Source: Isoetes taiwanensis (Eukaryota; Streptophyta; Lycopodiopsida; Isoetales; Isoetaceae). From it: a DNA stretch of 64,000 nucleotides. Location of the stretch: assembly GCA_021234155.1 (NCBI GenBank), contig JAJEKV010000042.1, positions 1,795,257 to 1,859,256 on the forward strand, in the 5' to 3' direction. The notes below the pieces were generated by a model that saw nothing but the letters and a program-made list of their open reading frames with translations, ran no database searches and was not told the DNA's origin. Positions 14,061 to 26,511 of the stretch are shown one piece after another. The translations under genes and the position numbers were made by a program. How positions within the stretch are numbered: the first letter of the stretch is position 1; each line of letters begins with the position of its first letter.

Positions 14061-14081
14061 TGGGGAAAAAATAAAAAAAAT

Positions 14082-14195
14082 AAAAATATTTGCAAAAAAT
14101 ATAAATATAAAAGCATCCTTACAAAATAATCACCAAAGATACTTATATTCATATTTTTAAACAAAATTATTTTTATATTTATATTTGCAAATATT
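14082..14195. repeat. A+T-rich inverted repeat
   Basis: The left arm (14082-14112) contains AATATTTGCAAAAAATATAA. The right arm (14170-14195) contains TTATATTTATATTTGCAAAT, largely its reverse complement. The loop is about 57 bases. The arms could form a stem or be remnants of a small foldback element. The sequence is A+T-rich, so some complementarity is expected, but the shared TTTGCAA core makes chance less likely. Confidence 0.5.
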
Positions 14196-14199
14196 CACA

Positions 14200-16520
14200 A
14201 AAGTGGTGTATTTATATTTTTAAATAATCACAAAGGCCTGGTTAAGGGTATCCACTGCACAACCTAGAGCTACTCTCTCTCGGTCCGATGGAGTAGTCAT
14301 CCGTCACAGTAGTTAGAGGCGCCTCAAACGTCGTACCGATTCGCGATTAACTCTCGGCTGACGTTGCGAATCCTCGTCGCCAAACGCTTATGTCGTACTC
14401 TAGACAACTTCATTCATATACGCCACTATAAAAACAAAAAATATATAAAGGCGTTAATGTAGTTCATAGAATTATAATTTTCACCTAGCGCACCCAGCAT
14501 TCCATGAAGTGGGAGAGTTCAATCGATATAGCGTTGATACGGATAAGCGGCTCACTACGTGGCTACTTGTCGATCTTTGCTTGTTAGGGCAAACCGGTAT
14601 AGATGTTCTATATGACAATATGTGATGATAGCTAGTGACGATTTAAAGTTCTTATTAAAGTGTGTGAACTAATATTATATTATACCGAATCTATAGAAAC
14701 CCTTTTGTGTAGAACCCAAATGAGCCTTTAGGTCACTTTTAGTTGCTTTGTCGATTAAGAATATGTTTGCTTTCACGGATCCTTTGCGGTTAGAATCTGG
14801 AAATCGATTGCAAAGGCGCCTGGCGATGTATCACAAGTTAAGGTGAGCGAATAATGAAAAATAAAATACCTTGATATCTTCCCTTGTGGAAGTGCAGGCA
14901 GGTTTAAGGACTTTGATAATGTACTCCTTCTTTTTCGCCAGAATACGCCAGTTCCGCCCGACAACGCGGTGTTGCGACATAAATCGATAGATCGCGCCAT
15001 ATCAAATAATAAAAACAAGACCTTATGACTGGGTCATGTACACTCCTTTTAAATTATCGCTTCGCCCATCATCGAAGTGAGCTTCTTCGATTCTTTGCTT
15101 TTCTATCTCACGAGGAAACTTCGTTTCATTTGTTGGCGGCTCTCTCTATTTGGCGTTGGTCGCAAAGCGCCAGTCACTCTACCGGCGGAGGCCATAAGCG
15201 AAGATATTATTTGTGGCCAGCGTCCTGGTAGCCAGTATAAAGACACTTCCCTCATCATCCTTCTTGGGAAGGCGTCCACACGAAACGCCAAATGGTGCGG
15301 GTGTATATAAAGCGTGTTGCTGCAGAGTCTGGTATACATATCAGTCTCGTTAGAACAACACGAGCACTTTGTGTATTCTAAGTGAAGAGAATGAACAAAA
15401 GAACAAATTTAGATAATAGTACTAATATTTAAAGGTTGATATCTTAAATAGCCAGTCTATAACTTACATCAAAATTATTATTAATATGATGATGCGGATA
15501 TTGGGCCAAATCACTTATGAACTACGTGTCTAAAACAAGCCGAAATGGGCGGCTCTTCTTGTTGATACGTGGGCGTCCGGGGATCCTTCCCTCTCAGTCG
15601 GTGGCGACCATGTTCTTAGGATCCCGGAAACCTGCGGTGATAGATGCGTCTTGAGCGTTGGTGACTTTTGGGGAGTAATGAGCATCTTTAACATCTTTGA
15701 CAAAGTGTTTGGCGTGGTGGATATATATTTTTGGAGCGAGAGTCCATTAAGATCTGGCGTTTATAATGATACCGCTTGTGAGGCATTGGAGGCCGTGGGC
15801 TGCCGAAGCACAAATGTCATGCAAAAACAGATGCATTTATTTATTATTTTTATAAAAGCTATCTTAATACCCAAGCCTGGCGGTGTAGTGATAGAATAAA
15901 CTTACGATTGCCCACCTACGTGGAGTCCTCACTCCCTGGCCCTCTCTAAACTTCGTCCTGCTCTACCTTGAGAATTAAAACTCCGTAAACTCACATGCCG
16001 CACCTAGTGGGGGTGTATAATAAAAACTATATAAATACTTACCTTAGGTCTTGCTCATTCATAGATGCGTTAGATCCACCTCTATTCATACGCCCGAAAA
16101 ACACACACCTAGATCAAGGAGTACTTTTATTAACCTACCCAATTCTGTGACGGCTCGGTACTTAGGCTTCGGCACTTATTTTCGGGCTTTCATTGACGTG
16201 AAGACGCCCTTCATCATTTGAACCCTTCATCATTTCTGCGAGGGTATGCGGGCACAGCGTAGTTACCGGCGGCCCGAGTAGGTGCAGCTAGGGATTTTTA
16301 AGTCGTGATCATTTGATTATGATTTTTTGATTTTCGGAGTGAAAGTGTAATTGGAAGGTTGAAGTTAGGTTCGATACGCTACTCTTAAATTCCAGCATCT
16401 AGCTATGGCTGAAGTCGGCGGTAAATCCTCTATTTCTCATGCTTGGCACATCTGCGATATTGAACTAAAAAAGTTTGTTTGTTGATGTTATCATTTTGTA
16501 GGCGAGAGCCTTAATTTCAC
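14200..16520. other. No recognisable gene
   Basis: Mixed-composition DNA. Overlapping short frames at 15025-15340 and 15651-15899 have no motif I can name. I see no terminal repeats, tRNA or coding domain. Confidence 0.5.
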
Positions 16521-16874
16521 ACAAGCGAGAGGGTTTGTGTAATGAAGGAGAAAAATAAAGGATTTGGCGAAGGATGTTTTCAAGTGATTTTTCTTGAAGT
16601 CTGGCGGTGCCGGAAAAAGATCGAGGTAAATTTGTTAGGCCGGATTATGCTTGTCTTTTATGACACAACTGGAAAGGATTTATCGAAAAGCAAGCCTACC
16701 AACAATGAGGTTAAGGGTAACCTTTGCTTTCGAGGCTTTAGCAGATGTGGCACAGAGCTGTCAATACGGGCAATTCAAAGTGAAGCGAATGGATTTTACT
16801 TTCACGAAGCTTATCGAACATCGGCATGATTTCTAAGGAGAGACCAGCGACTAACGTTTAATGTAACCAGCGAA

Positions 16875-17061
16875 TTTTGGATCGCACTTAGATTATGGCG
16901 AGGAATGAAAGAATCTTGGAGGAGTTGCTATTATCAAAACAGAAGGTGCTATTCTTTGGAGGCGATTATAACGCAAAGCTATATGAAAATATAAGAATGG
17001 CGGGGAGAGAAGACTTGCTTGAGATATTTCGGAAAGTTGATCTTATTGCAAAACTAAAATG
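16875..17061 (+). pseudogene. Possible endonuclease-like remnant (LINE type), very weak
   Basis: One frame reads through about 55 codons ending in a stop at 17059-17061. It contains KVLFFGGDYNAKLYENIR followed by an acidic and hydrophobic stretch ending FRKVDLI. The GGDYNAKL piece resembles the GDFN motif of apurinic-type endonucleases of LINE elements, with a downstream arginine as in that family. The other endonuclease motifs (WN near the N terminus, QE, SDH) are not found around it. The upstream frame at 16542-16829 (95 codons) shows no motif. This may be chance similarity. Confidence 0.22.
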
Positions 17062-17064
17062 ATG

Positions 17065-18470
17065 AAAGAAGTTATCGCGAGAGCTTTTGGGTCGGCACTT
17101 ACGAGAATAGATTCTAAAGGGAAAAGAACACATTGATAAAAGAAATTTCTTTGGCCGGAAGTCAGAAATAGATACCTTTGAGGAATCAATGGCTAAGTGG
17201 CATGCAAAAGGCTAAATATTTCAGCCATGCGACATAAGAATGATGAAAGCGCAAAGCTTCGGATGGAGTTGGGTATGGGTGTGTATTCTTTGCCTTTGCT
17301 AACTTCTTTGATGTATAATGGGGCAATGTGGCCTTTTACTCCACTCAAAGAATATGACTGTTTGTTAAAATAAACCAATTTCAAGTGTCTTTGAAAAGCT
17401 TATCTGCGTATTGATTCCACTGATGTGGAGAGGAAGTCCCAAAGAAGCAACATTTCGCGAGAGCGGGATTCAAGAATTAGGTAGCGTGATTGAAGGGACT
17501 CTCTAACTATGTGAGATGAAGAAGAACAAAGCGAAAATGCAAGTGATGAAGAATAAGCCGAAGGATAGAAGTTGATATGACACCACTTTGTACAATAAAC
17601 ACCGCAAGTCTTTGAATTGCATGAGAAAGGGCGCAAAATTAAAAAAAGGAAGACAAGGGTGCGACACCAAGAAAGACTTCGAAACTTGTTACCAAGTAAG
17701 TTTTCAATTAATGTCTTGTAATGTGTTTGTTTTACGTGCTTGCTTCAATTCTGTTTGTGCCAGTTATAGATGTATTGACAAAGCCGAGTCACGATTAGAA
17801 TTTTAACATATCTCCCATAAAGGTACATTTAGTTTTAGTATAACTTCTCTTTAAGTTACATTAATTTAAATTATCTTGCGGAACAAGAAGACCCACCCGG
17901 CGGACAACTGCCGAATAGAAGACCCACTGCCCGACCTTGGACAACACGGAACAAGAAGACCTTACAGAACACCAAGCTTGAGCAGCGAGAAGAAAAATGG
18001 TAAGTCCCAATCGAAAATTTGAATAGTAGTCCATGTTCAATTTAGTTGTACTAAATATTGATTTCTTGTTCTTGAGGAAATGTGTCTAACTGATGTGGCG
18101 TAATAGCTGCTGAAGATGCAAGGTTAGACCTATAGAAGATGAAGATCTTTGGAGATAAGGAGAACAATGATCGAGAAGAGGATATAGGGCAGTTATCACG
18201 GGGATGTAGGAGCTTGATTTATCACCAGGGATGTAGGAAGGCGAGAATCGAAGAAGAAATCCTTCCAGTGGTACATTGGAAGGAAAAATTATCTTGCTTT
18301 TAAAGGCAAGACTTTCTGGAATTGCGCGGTCTCGACATCTACCAAGCATCTTATCGACATCTACGGAGGATATTATGAGGATGTTTTTTTATTATGTGGA
18401 TCTTGTATACATGCAACACAATTTTGTTCCATAGTGTTGTGTTTTTTGTATATTTATGTAATAACAAGGT
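17065..18470. other. No recognisable gene
   Basis: Short overlapping frames only. A small local repeat of AACAAGAAGACC-type words lies at about 17882-17965. Nothing else is identifiable. Confidence 0.5.
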
Positions 18471-18474
18471 TTAC

Positions 18475-18855
18475 ATAATATAAGGTTGCATTACGGAATA
18501 TAAGTTTTACATAAGTTTTACATTAGGTTTTACATGGGTTTTACATTAGGTTTTATAAGTAGGTTTTACAGGTTTACATTGGGTTTACATTAGGTTTTAC
18601 ATAAGGTTTACAGTAGGTTTACTGTAAGTTTACCTTAGGTTTTTACATTAGGTTTACATATGAATAGGTTTACATAAGGTTTACATATGAATAAGGTTTA
18701 CACAAGGTTTACAAGGTTTATGTATAATAGGAATAGTAATGAATAAGGTTAATGAATAAGGTCTGTATGATTATGAAGAATAGCAATGAATAAGGTTTAT
18801 GAATAAGGTTTACATATAGAAGAATAGCAATGAATAAGGTTTATGAATATAAAGG
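18475..18855 (+). repeat. Minisatellite of AGGTTTACAT-like units
   Basis: Units of about 10 to 14 bases (AGGTTTTACATT, AGGTTTACATA and close variants) follow one another for about 250 bases. They then grade into longer units of about 20 to 35 bases containing GAATAAGGTTTA and ATAGCAATGAATAAGG. Units are not exact, which suggests an old slippage array rather than a recent expansion. Confidence 0.8.
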
Positions 18856-18859
18856 TGTA

Positions 18860-20510
18860 CATGAATATAAGGTTTTGATTGATAAACTATCTAGCATATG
18901 ATTGTTTATATTGTTGTTTATGGTTACATGTTGTTTATAGAGATTGTTTATGTTTTATGATTGAAAACCTTGATTGTTTGATTGAAAAGCTCTTATTGTT
19001 TATGGTTACATATTTGTTTATGATTGTTATGGTTATATTGGTCCCAATTTATTACATATGAACTATGACAACAAATTTACAATATGATTTACAATTTACA
19101 ATATGTTTCACAATTTTCGTGGTCTAGGTTCACAGTTTAGCCTGAAATATCTTTACTTTTAACTGCGCTTTTGCTTTTGTTATTCTATTAACTTTCCTTT
19201 CAGATCATTTGGAAGACTCTAAAACTTCTTGAGCGCGTGGATTGTGCTTTGATGCAAGCTATCCATAATTTGATCTTCCACTATGTCGGTAAAGCAGTTG
19301 TTCCTGATCTGGTCATATCAAGAATGTGACCCGGAACCAAATGGTACAGCACACTACGGCTCATGTTAACAGTTCTTACAGAGTTGCCATTAATCAGCTT
19401 GTATTATTTTCGATTGACAATACTTCCTGCAAACTTTGCCCCGAAGGGATCGCTTGTATGCTTTCTCTATAACATGCTTTTGTTCTAGTGCATTTTAAAA
19501 TATAAAAGTCTACTTTTTCTTTGTTGTTAAGGCTGTTGGCTGACAAAGAGTTATCTCGGCAATGATGTCGTTTCCGCTCATGATCTTCCTTCAACCGGGG
19601 CCTTCAACAACTTCCTCAGCATGATGCCCGGGTTTTGGTGGTATGACCGTTGCTATTCCACAACTGTCTTAGGGACATGCTTTGCATATTTCCCTAACCG
19701 GCGATTATGGCGGAAACAAGTGAGGATTCGCCAATGTGCAACTTGAGTCGAGGTCGATTCTTTAGTATAGGCGATGGAATGAGAAATTTGCTAAAACGGA
19801 TAGAGTTGCACAATCATACCTCTCACTTACGTCAACATCTCCTATGCCAACTTCCCAAAAATCATCATCCTAGAAAGCATTCCTAAGCTCAACAGCAAAT
19901 TGAATGTATAAAAATCCAGAGTTCAACGGCACACAATATGCGTCGCGCTTCCATTGTGATGTTGTCCGAAATGTTTTACGAAACACTACATCATGTGCAT
20001 TTCTAAGTGGCTTGAATTTCGTTTAACATCTCATGAGTTAAGACTCTCTTAATGACATCGACACCATGTTCACTTTGTTTTCTCTATAGTCTTTGAGTAG
20101 TGCTCTAGGTGAAAATGAAAGTTACCTTTCCCATGATAAAATGAAAATAATTCCAAGTTATTGGGATGCCACTAGTTGATAATTTCTTCCTAGAAAGTAA
20201 AATGTTCTACTTCCCTTTCCATACGGCTAGAACATCCATCGGACCAAACAATGTGTCTGTACTTGATTTGTTCTTTGGACAAAAATCAACATATTTGTTC
20301 AAACAATTGCATAAACAAAAGTGTCATGTTCCTAAATACGATGTAGAAGTGAGTTTCTTTTGATGATTCTTCTCTCATCTTCATCCGTTTAGGGTTGGTG
20401 GCATGTCTATATGATATGTGCATAAAATTGTGCAGCGATCATTCCTCAATCACCAGAACTTCTGAATTTCTTGCTGAATTTTGAAGCTGTAATTTCAGCA
20501 AAATCAATCA
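18860..20510. other. No recognisable gene
   Basis: AT-rich at the left end with TTGTTTATGGTTACAT-like echoes of the neighbouring array, then mixed sequence. No domain is recognised in any frame. The 65-codon frame at 20166-20363 has no motif. Confidence 0.5.
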
Positions 20511-20514
20511 GAAA

Positions 20515-20721
20515 CTATTGCATCCTTTGGAAATGTTTCCAAACACTCCTTAATTGCTGACGCCATCTAGCCTCATAGTTGTGTGGAATGAATTCTTTCC
20601 GATAGCATTCTAGCGATACGATATCAGCAGCGCGGTGTAATAAACGGTTTGGTATTTGGTTTTCCATTATAACCACCTTTGCCATCCCGGGTTCTTCCTG
20701 ATTCATATATCTGCACAACAA
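20515..20721 (-). pseudogene. Weak DUF247-like fragment
   Basis: This minus-strand frame of 68 codons contains VVIMENQIPNRLLH. DUF247 proteins of plants carry a conserved xxLLENQIPxxVL motif, and the match covers the ENQIP core with hydrophobic residues on both sides. No other DUF247 block (the N-terminal histidine-rich motif or the C-terminal transmembrane helix) is visible in the neighbouring frames at 20786-21007 or 21180-21572 on the same strand. If the call is right, this is a small relic of a plant-specific membrane-associated protein of unclear role. One motif is thin evidence. Confidence 0.25.
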
Positions 20722-20724
20722 ATC

Positions 20725-23255
20725 TTGAAATAAAGAATAAAGCTACCATAATGAAGCATAAAACGGCAACAATCTTAGTACCTTGTCATATGTCTTCACT
20801 CCACCTTTTCATTTTTGAGAATTCGCTTCTTTTTTCGGATATGTTGGCGGCTGCTGGATCCTGTAACCTTATTGCACTTGAGGTTAAGCGGTCATGTGCA
20901 TACCATTCTTCACTTTCATCTCTTGGACAAATAAGAACCTCAAAACTCACTTGTTGAAACATGGAGTTACTCTTCCTTGCCATACGTATTAAACTTCCTG
21001 CGTGCATTTACAATTTGGACCATGAATTTTTCATCATGTCTTACTGTTCATTGCAAGTCGAATAAAATCTGCTCTCATATATGATACACAAGCAGCCGCG
21101 TCTCTCGTCGCACTTTCACGACAAAGGGTTTCAAGGCGTAATCTTGAGAAAAGAAACCTCGACTTTCAGGATGCTCCCCTTACGGCGGTAAAATGAGCAC
21201 GCGAAAGCGGACGCAAGGTGCGACGATTGGAGCAGTGCAGTGCGTAAGTGCGACAGTGCGACTATTATTATCCGTGTTGCCGAAATCAGAGCTAACACGG
21301 TATCCTCCCGAGTGTGGCGGATGCATGATCTTGCCCGAATCGCCGACCACTCTAATCCTTATAACATGTTTCTTGCATGGAACACTGGAGTGTGTTATCT
21401 CTCCAAAGAGTCGGCTATTGGCTGGCTGCTCATCATAAGAGGAGTGCGTCAAATCTAGTATTCTTCTTGAACATGGACCATGGTCCACTACCATGCTTGC
21501 GGCTTGATCTTCTTGGCCGTGCAATCTTCCTCTATTCGAATTCATTGCTTGGCAGGGCTTTAGTTTCACCATTAGTAAAAGTCATTCGGCACTTCTTACT
21601 CTCCCACACATCGTATTTTTGAATACTTATATGAGAACACCACTCCCTCAAATTGTTAATGATTGTTTTCATTGTGTTTAATTCTGCTGTTTGAAATCTA
21701 GTTCGGTATCCACTTTCTAGCACCCCTAGAATTTCCACTCTTTCTTGATGTAGCATTCTCACACAATTCGTTCACAAACACGCTAATTCTTTTTGACAGC
21801 TTTCTTTTCTTCCAGCTGGCGAGAATGAACATTTCTTACCAGCAGTAGCATCATTTTACCAGCGCACCTAAATTACCGATTCGGCATCCACTTCTCTTTT
21901 TACGTCTTTGAATCCTCCCTGATTTCGACTTTTGTCTTTTTTGGTTTCATAATGAATCTCTTGGTTTTACCAAGCAGCGCAATTCAACTTCTGGTCGAGC
22001 GAAATTTATCAATGCAAATACCTCTATTATAGCAAATTGCCTGTATTATGGCGGTCAGATCCAACCTCGACATTGCCATCATAACTTCATCATCCTCGCG
22101 ATATTCCTGCCATATTCTCACGTAATTTTAGCATGTCGGAGTTTACTTTTTATAAACCAATGTAAATTTAAGAATTGCATACCGACATGTTGAAATCATG
22201 TTCAAAGTCATAAACTCAGCACCATTGAGATGATTACGTTCCAGCGGTACATTACATCGATCAGCAATTTAGAACAATTCAGCAATTTAATAGCGAGTGT
22301 AAGGAATACACAATTATACATCTTCGCGAGTGAAATTGCTTGATCTGAATTTTCGACTTCCAAATGTAGTTTCTTCATTCCTTGTGAAATCAACTTGTTT
22401 CAATGTGAGTACCGGCTTGATTTGTGTAGGTGATTCTTGAGGTAATTTTACGCAGGTGTGAGCGACACTCAGTAGCTTGGAATTGTTGACGAACTCTTGC
22501 ATGCCGCCCGTCCCAGGGCATCAAGTGCGCTGTCACGGACCTGAAGCGAAAATTCATCTCTCAACTCAAGAACCATGGGCGTGCTTCAAGAAGCTTGTTG
22601 AAGCAATAGTCTGAAAGTCGACATTTGTTGGTGGAAATTCAATTAATTGGAGATTACAAACAAAATTTAGGATCGGCGGCCAAAAATAGCGGGAATGATG
22701 GATCTTGACTCTGACTCAAAGAAATTTTGGCTATGGCCGGGTGAAAGTGTTTGTGGCGTGAAGGGTGCTTCCGAAAAAAGAGGTGATACACATGGCCGGT
22801 ATCCCGGCACCTTACGGCACCAATAATGGCGACATGATTTTTAGTAGGTCAATAAAAAGCACCCTCAAAGAAATTGTGAGAAAACATTTGATAACCATGA
22901 ATGACCCAGTTTGCAATAGAATGATACCCTGAAACCATAGGAGCGAAAAATATTATTTATAATAAGTTCGAGAAATGTGCCACTAATGAGCGGCGGGAGC
23001 TAACACCCAGTCTTGGCCAGTCTTGGCAGGGGCCCGAGGAGGGAAACATATAATACCATGAATATTACATCAGCGAAAGAGGACACAATGAGGAAAACAC
23101 GTAGGAAGTGGAGGGCCTCATGCATTTGTATATATTGAATTTGAACATAACGAGAATTGGCGAGCTTTGAACAAAATTGTCTTTTTGAATAAATACCTAA
23201 ATTTATATTCTTATCTTCTTATTTATATTAGAAAGTATGTATGAGTGCATATCGA
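20725..23255. other. No recognisable gene
   Basis: Several overlapping frames of 60 to 130 codons occur on both strands, the longest at 21180-21572 on the minus strand. None shows a motif I recognise. The plus and minus frames at 21180-21620 cannot all be real. No repeat structure is obvious. Confidence 0.45.
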
Positions 23256-23259
23256 ACTC

Positions 23260-23475
23260 TAGGTTGCCATAATGCTCGAGGCCATGTATCATGTCATGCA
23301 AGACCTAGCTGACCTCCAGTGGCATTTTGAGTGTCACATCATGGCTCCCTACGTTGGCGTGTGGCATCATCAAACCCTAGATTTTATTGATAGATGCGAC
23401 TTCCCTGGCCCACATCAGTGCCATGTCGTAAACCCAACTTGCGTGTGCCACATCATCAAACCCTAGGTATTACAT
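23260..23475 (+). repeat. Short tandem repeat with CATCATCAAACCCTAG
   Basis: The phrase GTGGCATCATCAAACCCTAG near 23361-23380 recurs as GTGCCACATCATCAAACCCTAG ending at 23466, and a partial GTGTCACATCATGGCTCCCTA precedes both. The spacing is about 86 bases for the last two. AAACCCTA is the plant telomere word in a single copy each time, so this is not a telomere tract. Confidence 0.5.
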
Positions 23476-23569
23476 GGCGTTGTCTGGGTTTGATATGAAA
23501 CAGGGTTTGGCGTATCACTGTTAAGGTGGCCACATTGGTGGTTTAATTTTACAGATTTGATCTCATCAA

Positions 23570-23941
23570 TTGAATAGTCATTGTCGTGGGGAAATTAAAT
23601 CTTGGAGCATGTTCGATGTCTCTGTTGTTGGTGGGGACGAAGCCGCCAATGGCCCGGAAACTCTGTCAATTTCTCAAGGTTATCTAATCTTAGAATTCGC
23701 CGACATCCCGTCTACTTCAAGGCCATCTAAGGTCCGTAACATGGTAAGGTTGTGTAACATTTGTCTCAACATATTTCCAACATTTTGTATATGTCCAATA
23801 TATGCTAACCATTGTCCAACATATATTGAAGTAATGCCAACATATATTAAAGACTTTACAAATGGTCGTTTGTATTTTGCCAATCACGGTGTGTCTGAAC
23901 AATTATGTGAACTATTGAGAGTTGAAGAATTTAAGGCATAA
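23570..23941 (+). CDS. Hypothetical 123-codon frame, doubtful
   Basis: I do not recognise this frame. Its first 50 codons look protein-like (SWSMFDVSVVGG, YLILEFADIP). The middle is built on an imperfect repeat of CCAACATATATT-like words that also reads open on the other strand (23680-23883), a sign of low-complexity DNA. No ribosome or splice context points to a start. It could be an exon of an unknown gene with a degenerate repeat appended, or chance. Confidence 0.2.
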   Translation: MNSHCRGEIKSWSMFDVSVVGGDEAANGPETLSISQGYLILEFADIPSTSRPSKVRNMVRLCNICLNIFPTFCICPIYANHCPTYIEVMPTYIKDFTNGRLYFANHGVSEQLCELLRVEEFKA

Positions 23942-23944
23942 AGG

Positions 23945-24725
23945 TACTTGTCCATCGGCGGATGGAAGGCGGCTTCCACATGAATGATGTTGGCACATCA
24001 AGATATATACATTAAATATTGTCTGAAATCACTACAAGAGTGAATTACAATACATAGAATGTCTATTTCTTTTTCTTTTGTTCTCTCATTTTATTAGATG
24101 GCAAACAACCTTATTAGAATTGGCATTTTAGTGGCAGAATCTCACGTGTTGAAATATGCAATGGAGTGGATTTAAGAATGCAAATTATTGCATTTTGGTA
24201 TTTAATTGAATTATCGAACCCACTTTGAGATGAGTTGATACCGATGTTGTGAGATATCATCGCGCGGTCGGATCAAAGACTCATAGATGCATTTGCTTTC
24301 GACTCAATACAGCATAATAGTTTTAATAAATGATAGAAATGGCAGCTAGTGGCGCTACATTATTGGTAGAAGATAAAGTGTCTACCGATAGAGGGCCAAC
24401 AACAACATGCATAAAATCTGGTGGTATAAACTTTATAATTTACGAAATCTTGTGTTTTTATTTAGATGCTTGCCCTTTGTTAGCTTAAATACGCGCATGG
24501 CGTTGGGATAATAAATATGGTTCAATGAGGGGCGATATCGTCCAGAGTGTTCAATATATGACCTGTTTGGAAACCATTAAATGTCGGTTGTTTGGAAATA
24601 GTTATCTACATTTTGCTAAAAACTTTTATCGTTTGGCCGATTAGAGTGCACTTATCGATGAAGCGATTTATATCTTTTGTGAAGCATACAGAGGAATCTT
24701 CACTTAGAATCTAAGAATTATCCAA
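23945..24725. other. No recognisable gene
   Basis: Mixed AT-rich sequence with no long frame and no repeat that I can see. Confidence 0.5.
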
Positions 24726-24727
24726 GA

Positions 24728-25540
24728 TAATCTACATAAGGTAGTGGAGAATCTAGGTGAAGTCTTGGGAGGCCGATCTTTTGGGAATCTGGGGAATCTG
24801 AAAGGATCTAAGGGAATCCCGAAGGAATCTTCATAGATATTTGAGCATCTAATAAGAATCTTCTTGGGATCTTAGAGAGTCTATGAGAATCTACATAGAA
24901 TCTTGAGAATTTTATGTGTGAATCTTTGAAGTCTTTGGGGAGTCCTGGGAGAATCTTGATGGAATCTTGAAGATAAAGGGACTTCATAGGATCTAAAAGA
25001 TCTTCCTGAAAATCTTTTAATGTCGAGGGGAATCTTGATGAAATTTTAGAGAACCTAAAAGGAATCTTCATAGAATCTAAAATCGAAGAGTATCTACATA
25101 GAATCATGGGGGCTAGGTGAATCTTAAAACAACCTTTTGACTAGGGAATCTATGGGAATCTCATGGAAGAATCTTTGAGAATTTGAATTCCAGGAATCTT
25201 CATAAAATCTTTGAGGAATATGGGAATCTTTACAAAATTTGAATGGTCCTTGAAATTTTGAATGAATTTACATAGAATCTTGGGGAATCTAGAGGCATCT
25301 TGGAATAATTCTCAAAATTTAAAGAGTGCTATAGAGATCTGGGAATCTGGAGTCTTTGTGCAGTCTTAGAAAATCTAGGAGAAAATCCAAGAGGGGATCT
25401 GTGAGCTGACCTTAGGTGTGCTAGGGAGACCTTGTGGGGCTCTAATGAAATCTAGGAGAATCTACCTAGCATCTTGGGCAATGCAGGGGCTTGAGATGGT
25501 GCTGGTTAAAAGAGGGAATCTCAAGAGAATATTTCAAAAT
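24728..25540 (+). repeat. GAATCTT-rich degenerate array
   Basis: GAATCT or GAATCTT occurs dozens of times, usually spaced 8 to 30 bases, joined by words such as GGGAATCT, CATAGAATCTT and TTGAGAATCT. The array forces a low-complexity frame on the minus strand (24808-25107, KIPSRF-like repeats) that I do not consider a gene. It fades out near 25540. Confidence 0.85.
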
Positions 25541-25659
25541 GGAATGGATGTGCAAAAAGAAACACTTTCGATTTTAACACTTCTCATGGTACAAAGACTT
25601 TGTATATATCTATTATTATATACTCCTGATTATATTATAGATCTATGGGGGTAAAAGTT

Positions 25660-26000
25660 GTAGAAATTGATACGTGGTAGTCGATTTTTGGTGTGGCGAC
25701 AATGGCCACTGGTTGAGGCATCGCATTAAAATACATGGGGCATCACCAATCCACAGGCCGTCCCGATCCCGGTACGTGAAAATCGTGGCCACTGACTAAC
25801 TGGAAGGTCTGAGAATTTGTTGGTAAGATTGATCTCGGCCGTCCGTGCTGAGATGGGCCGGTCACGTATTAACCGATCAATACGGCCTTTATTTGGAGGG
25901 CTTTGATGTGTGGATTAGATCTGAGGATTGGTGGGGCATTTTATGTAAGAAGGCCGTCCCGCGTCGGCGAAGTGGAACATGTTAATGTAAGAAGCGTATT
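25660..26000. repeat. Dispersed repeat family (copy 3, diverged)
   Basis: Contains GATTGATCTCGGCCGTCC, ATTTGGAGGGCTTTGATGTG and GGGGCATTTTATGTA, which match words in the family members at 32740-33110 and 5040-5345. The order is similar but the similarity is patchy. Confidence 0.5.
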
Positions 26001-26214
26001 ACGATCTGTATGGAATTGAGGTGGCACTACAACGGCAATTAAAGCATCATTAATTACGGTAGGTAGGTGGCAAGTTTTTCAGTCCCCGTTTCTTCATGTA
26101 TCGTGGCTGTATGGCGACCTCTTGCAAGTAAGGAACATCGCTTTACAGATCCTCGTTACCCTCCCCTTTGTTTTCTACGATTAGGGTTCTTATAGTTCTT
26201 CGAATTCTAACGCG

Positions 26215-26511
26215 ATGGTTTTAGAAGCGCGATTCTTTCCCGGTGGCATCATCTTTGCTATGGCAGGAGTAAAGCTTGTTCTTCGTATTGGAAGGTTCAT
26301 ATCCGGTGCGGTGCATTCCGGCATTGCCAAAGACCTTCCCGAGCTTGTTGATTTCCGCCATTTTGGTATTTTCTACGAAGAGAATCAAAAGACAGTGGGA
26401 GTTGCGCCATTTTTATCTGTGGACATGTCTGGAGCTTTAATGGAAGCTCGAACACGTTTACATGTGTTTTCTCCTTCGATGCATTCTGAGCCATTACAGC
26501 AGCTTCTCTGA
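26215..26511 (+). CDS. Hypothetical 98-codon frame, possible first exon
   Basis: I do not recognise the product. The ATG at 26215 follows a pyrimidine-rich stretch with ATTAGGGTT, a word common in plant 5' leader regions, so a transcription start nearby is plausible. The protein has a hydrophobic run near residues 9-25 (GGIIFAMAGVKLVLRIG), which could be a signal anchor, then a charged, globular-looking part. Its last 15 codons lie in a segment (26460-26600) that recurs at 35918-36060, including CCTTCGATGCATT and CTGAATGCTTTGCAGGCT. TTTGCAG there looks like a splice acceptor, so the end of the frame may run into intron sequence. The function is unknown. Confidence 0.3.
   Translation: MVLEARFFPGGIIFAMAGVKLVLRIGRFISGAVHSGIAKDLPELVDFRHFGIFYEENQKTVGVAPFLSVDMSGALMEARTRLHVFSPSMHSEPLQQLL

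Noticed and set aside
18475-18855. CRISPR array
   Set aside because: Units are variable and contiguous, without regular unique spacers; it is a minisatellite in eukaryotic DNA.
21180-21620. Overlapping frames on both strands, up to 130 codons
   Set aside because: Mutually incompatible and without motif. A fleeting resemblance of WRMHDLAR to an NLR motif is too short to use.
23364-23466. CAAACCCTAG words as telomeric DNA
   Set aside because: Single telomere-like words, not tandem AAACCCT repeats.
24808-25107. 99-codon minus-strand frame
   Set aside because: Produced by the GAATCTT array; the peptide is a low-complexity repeat.
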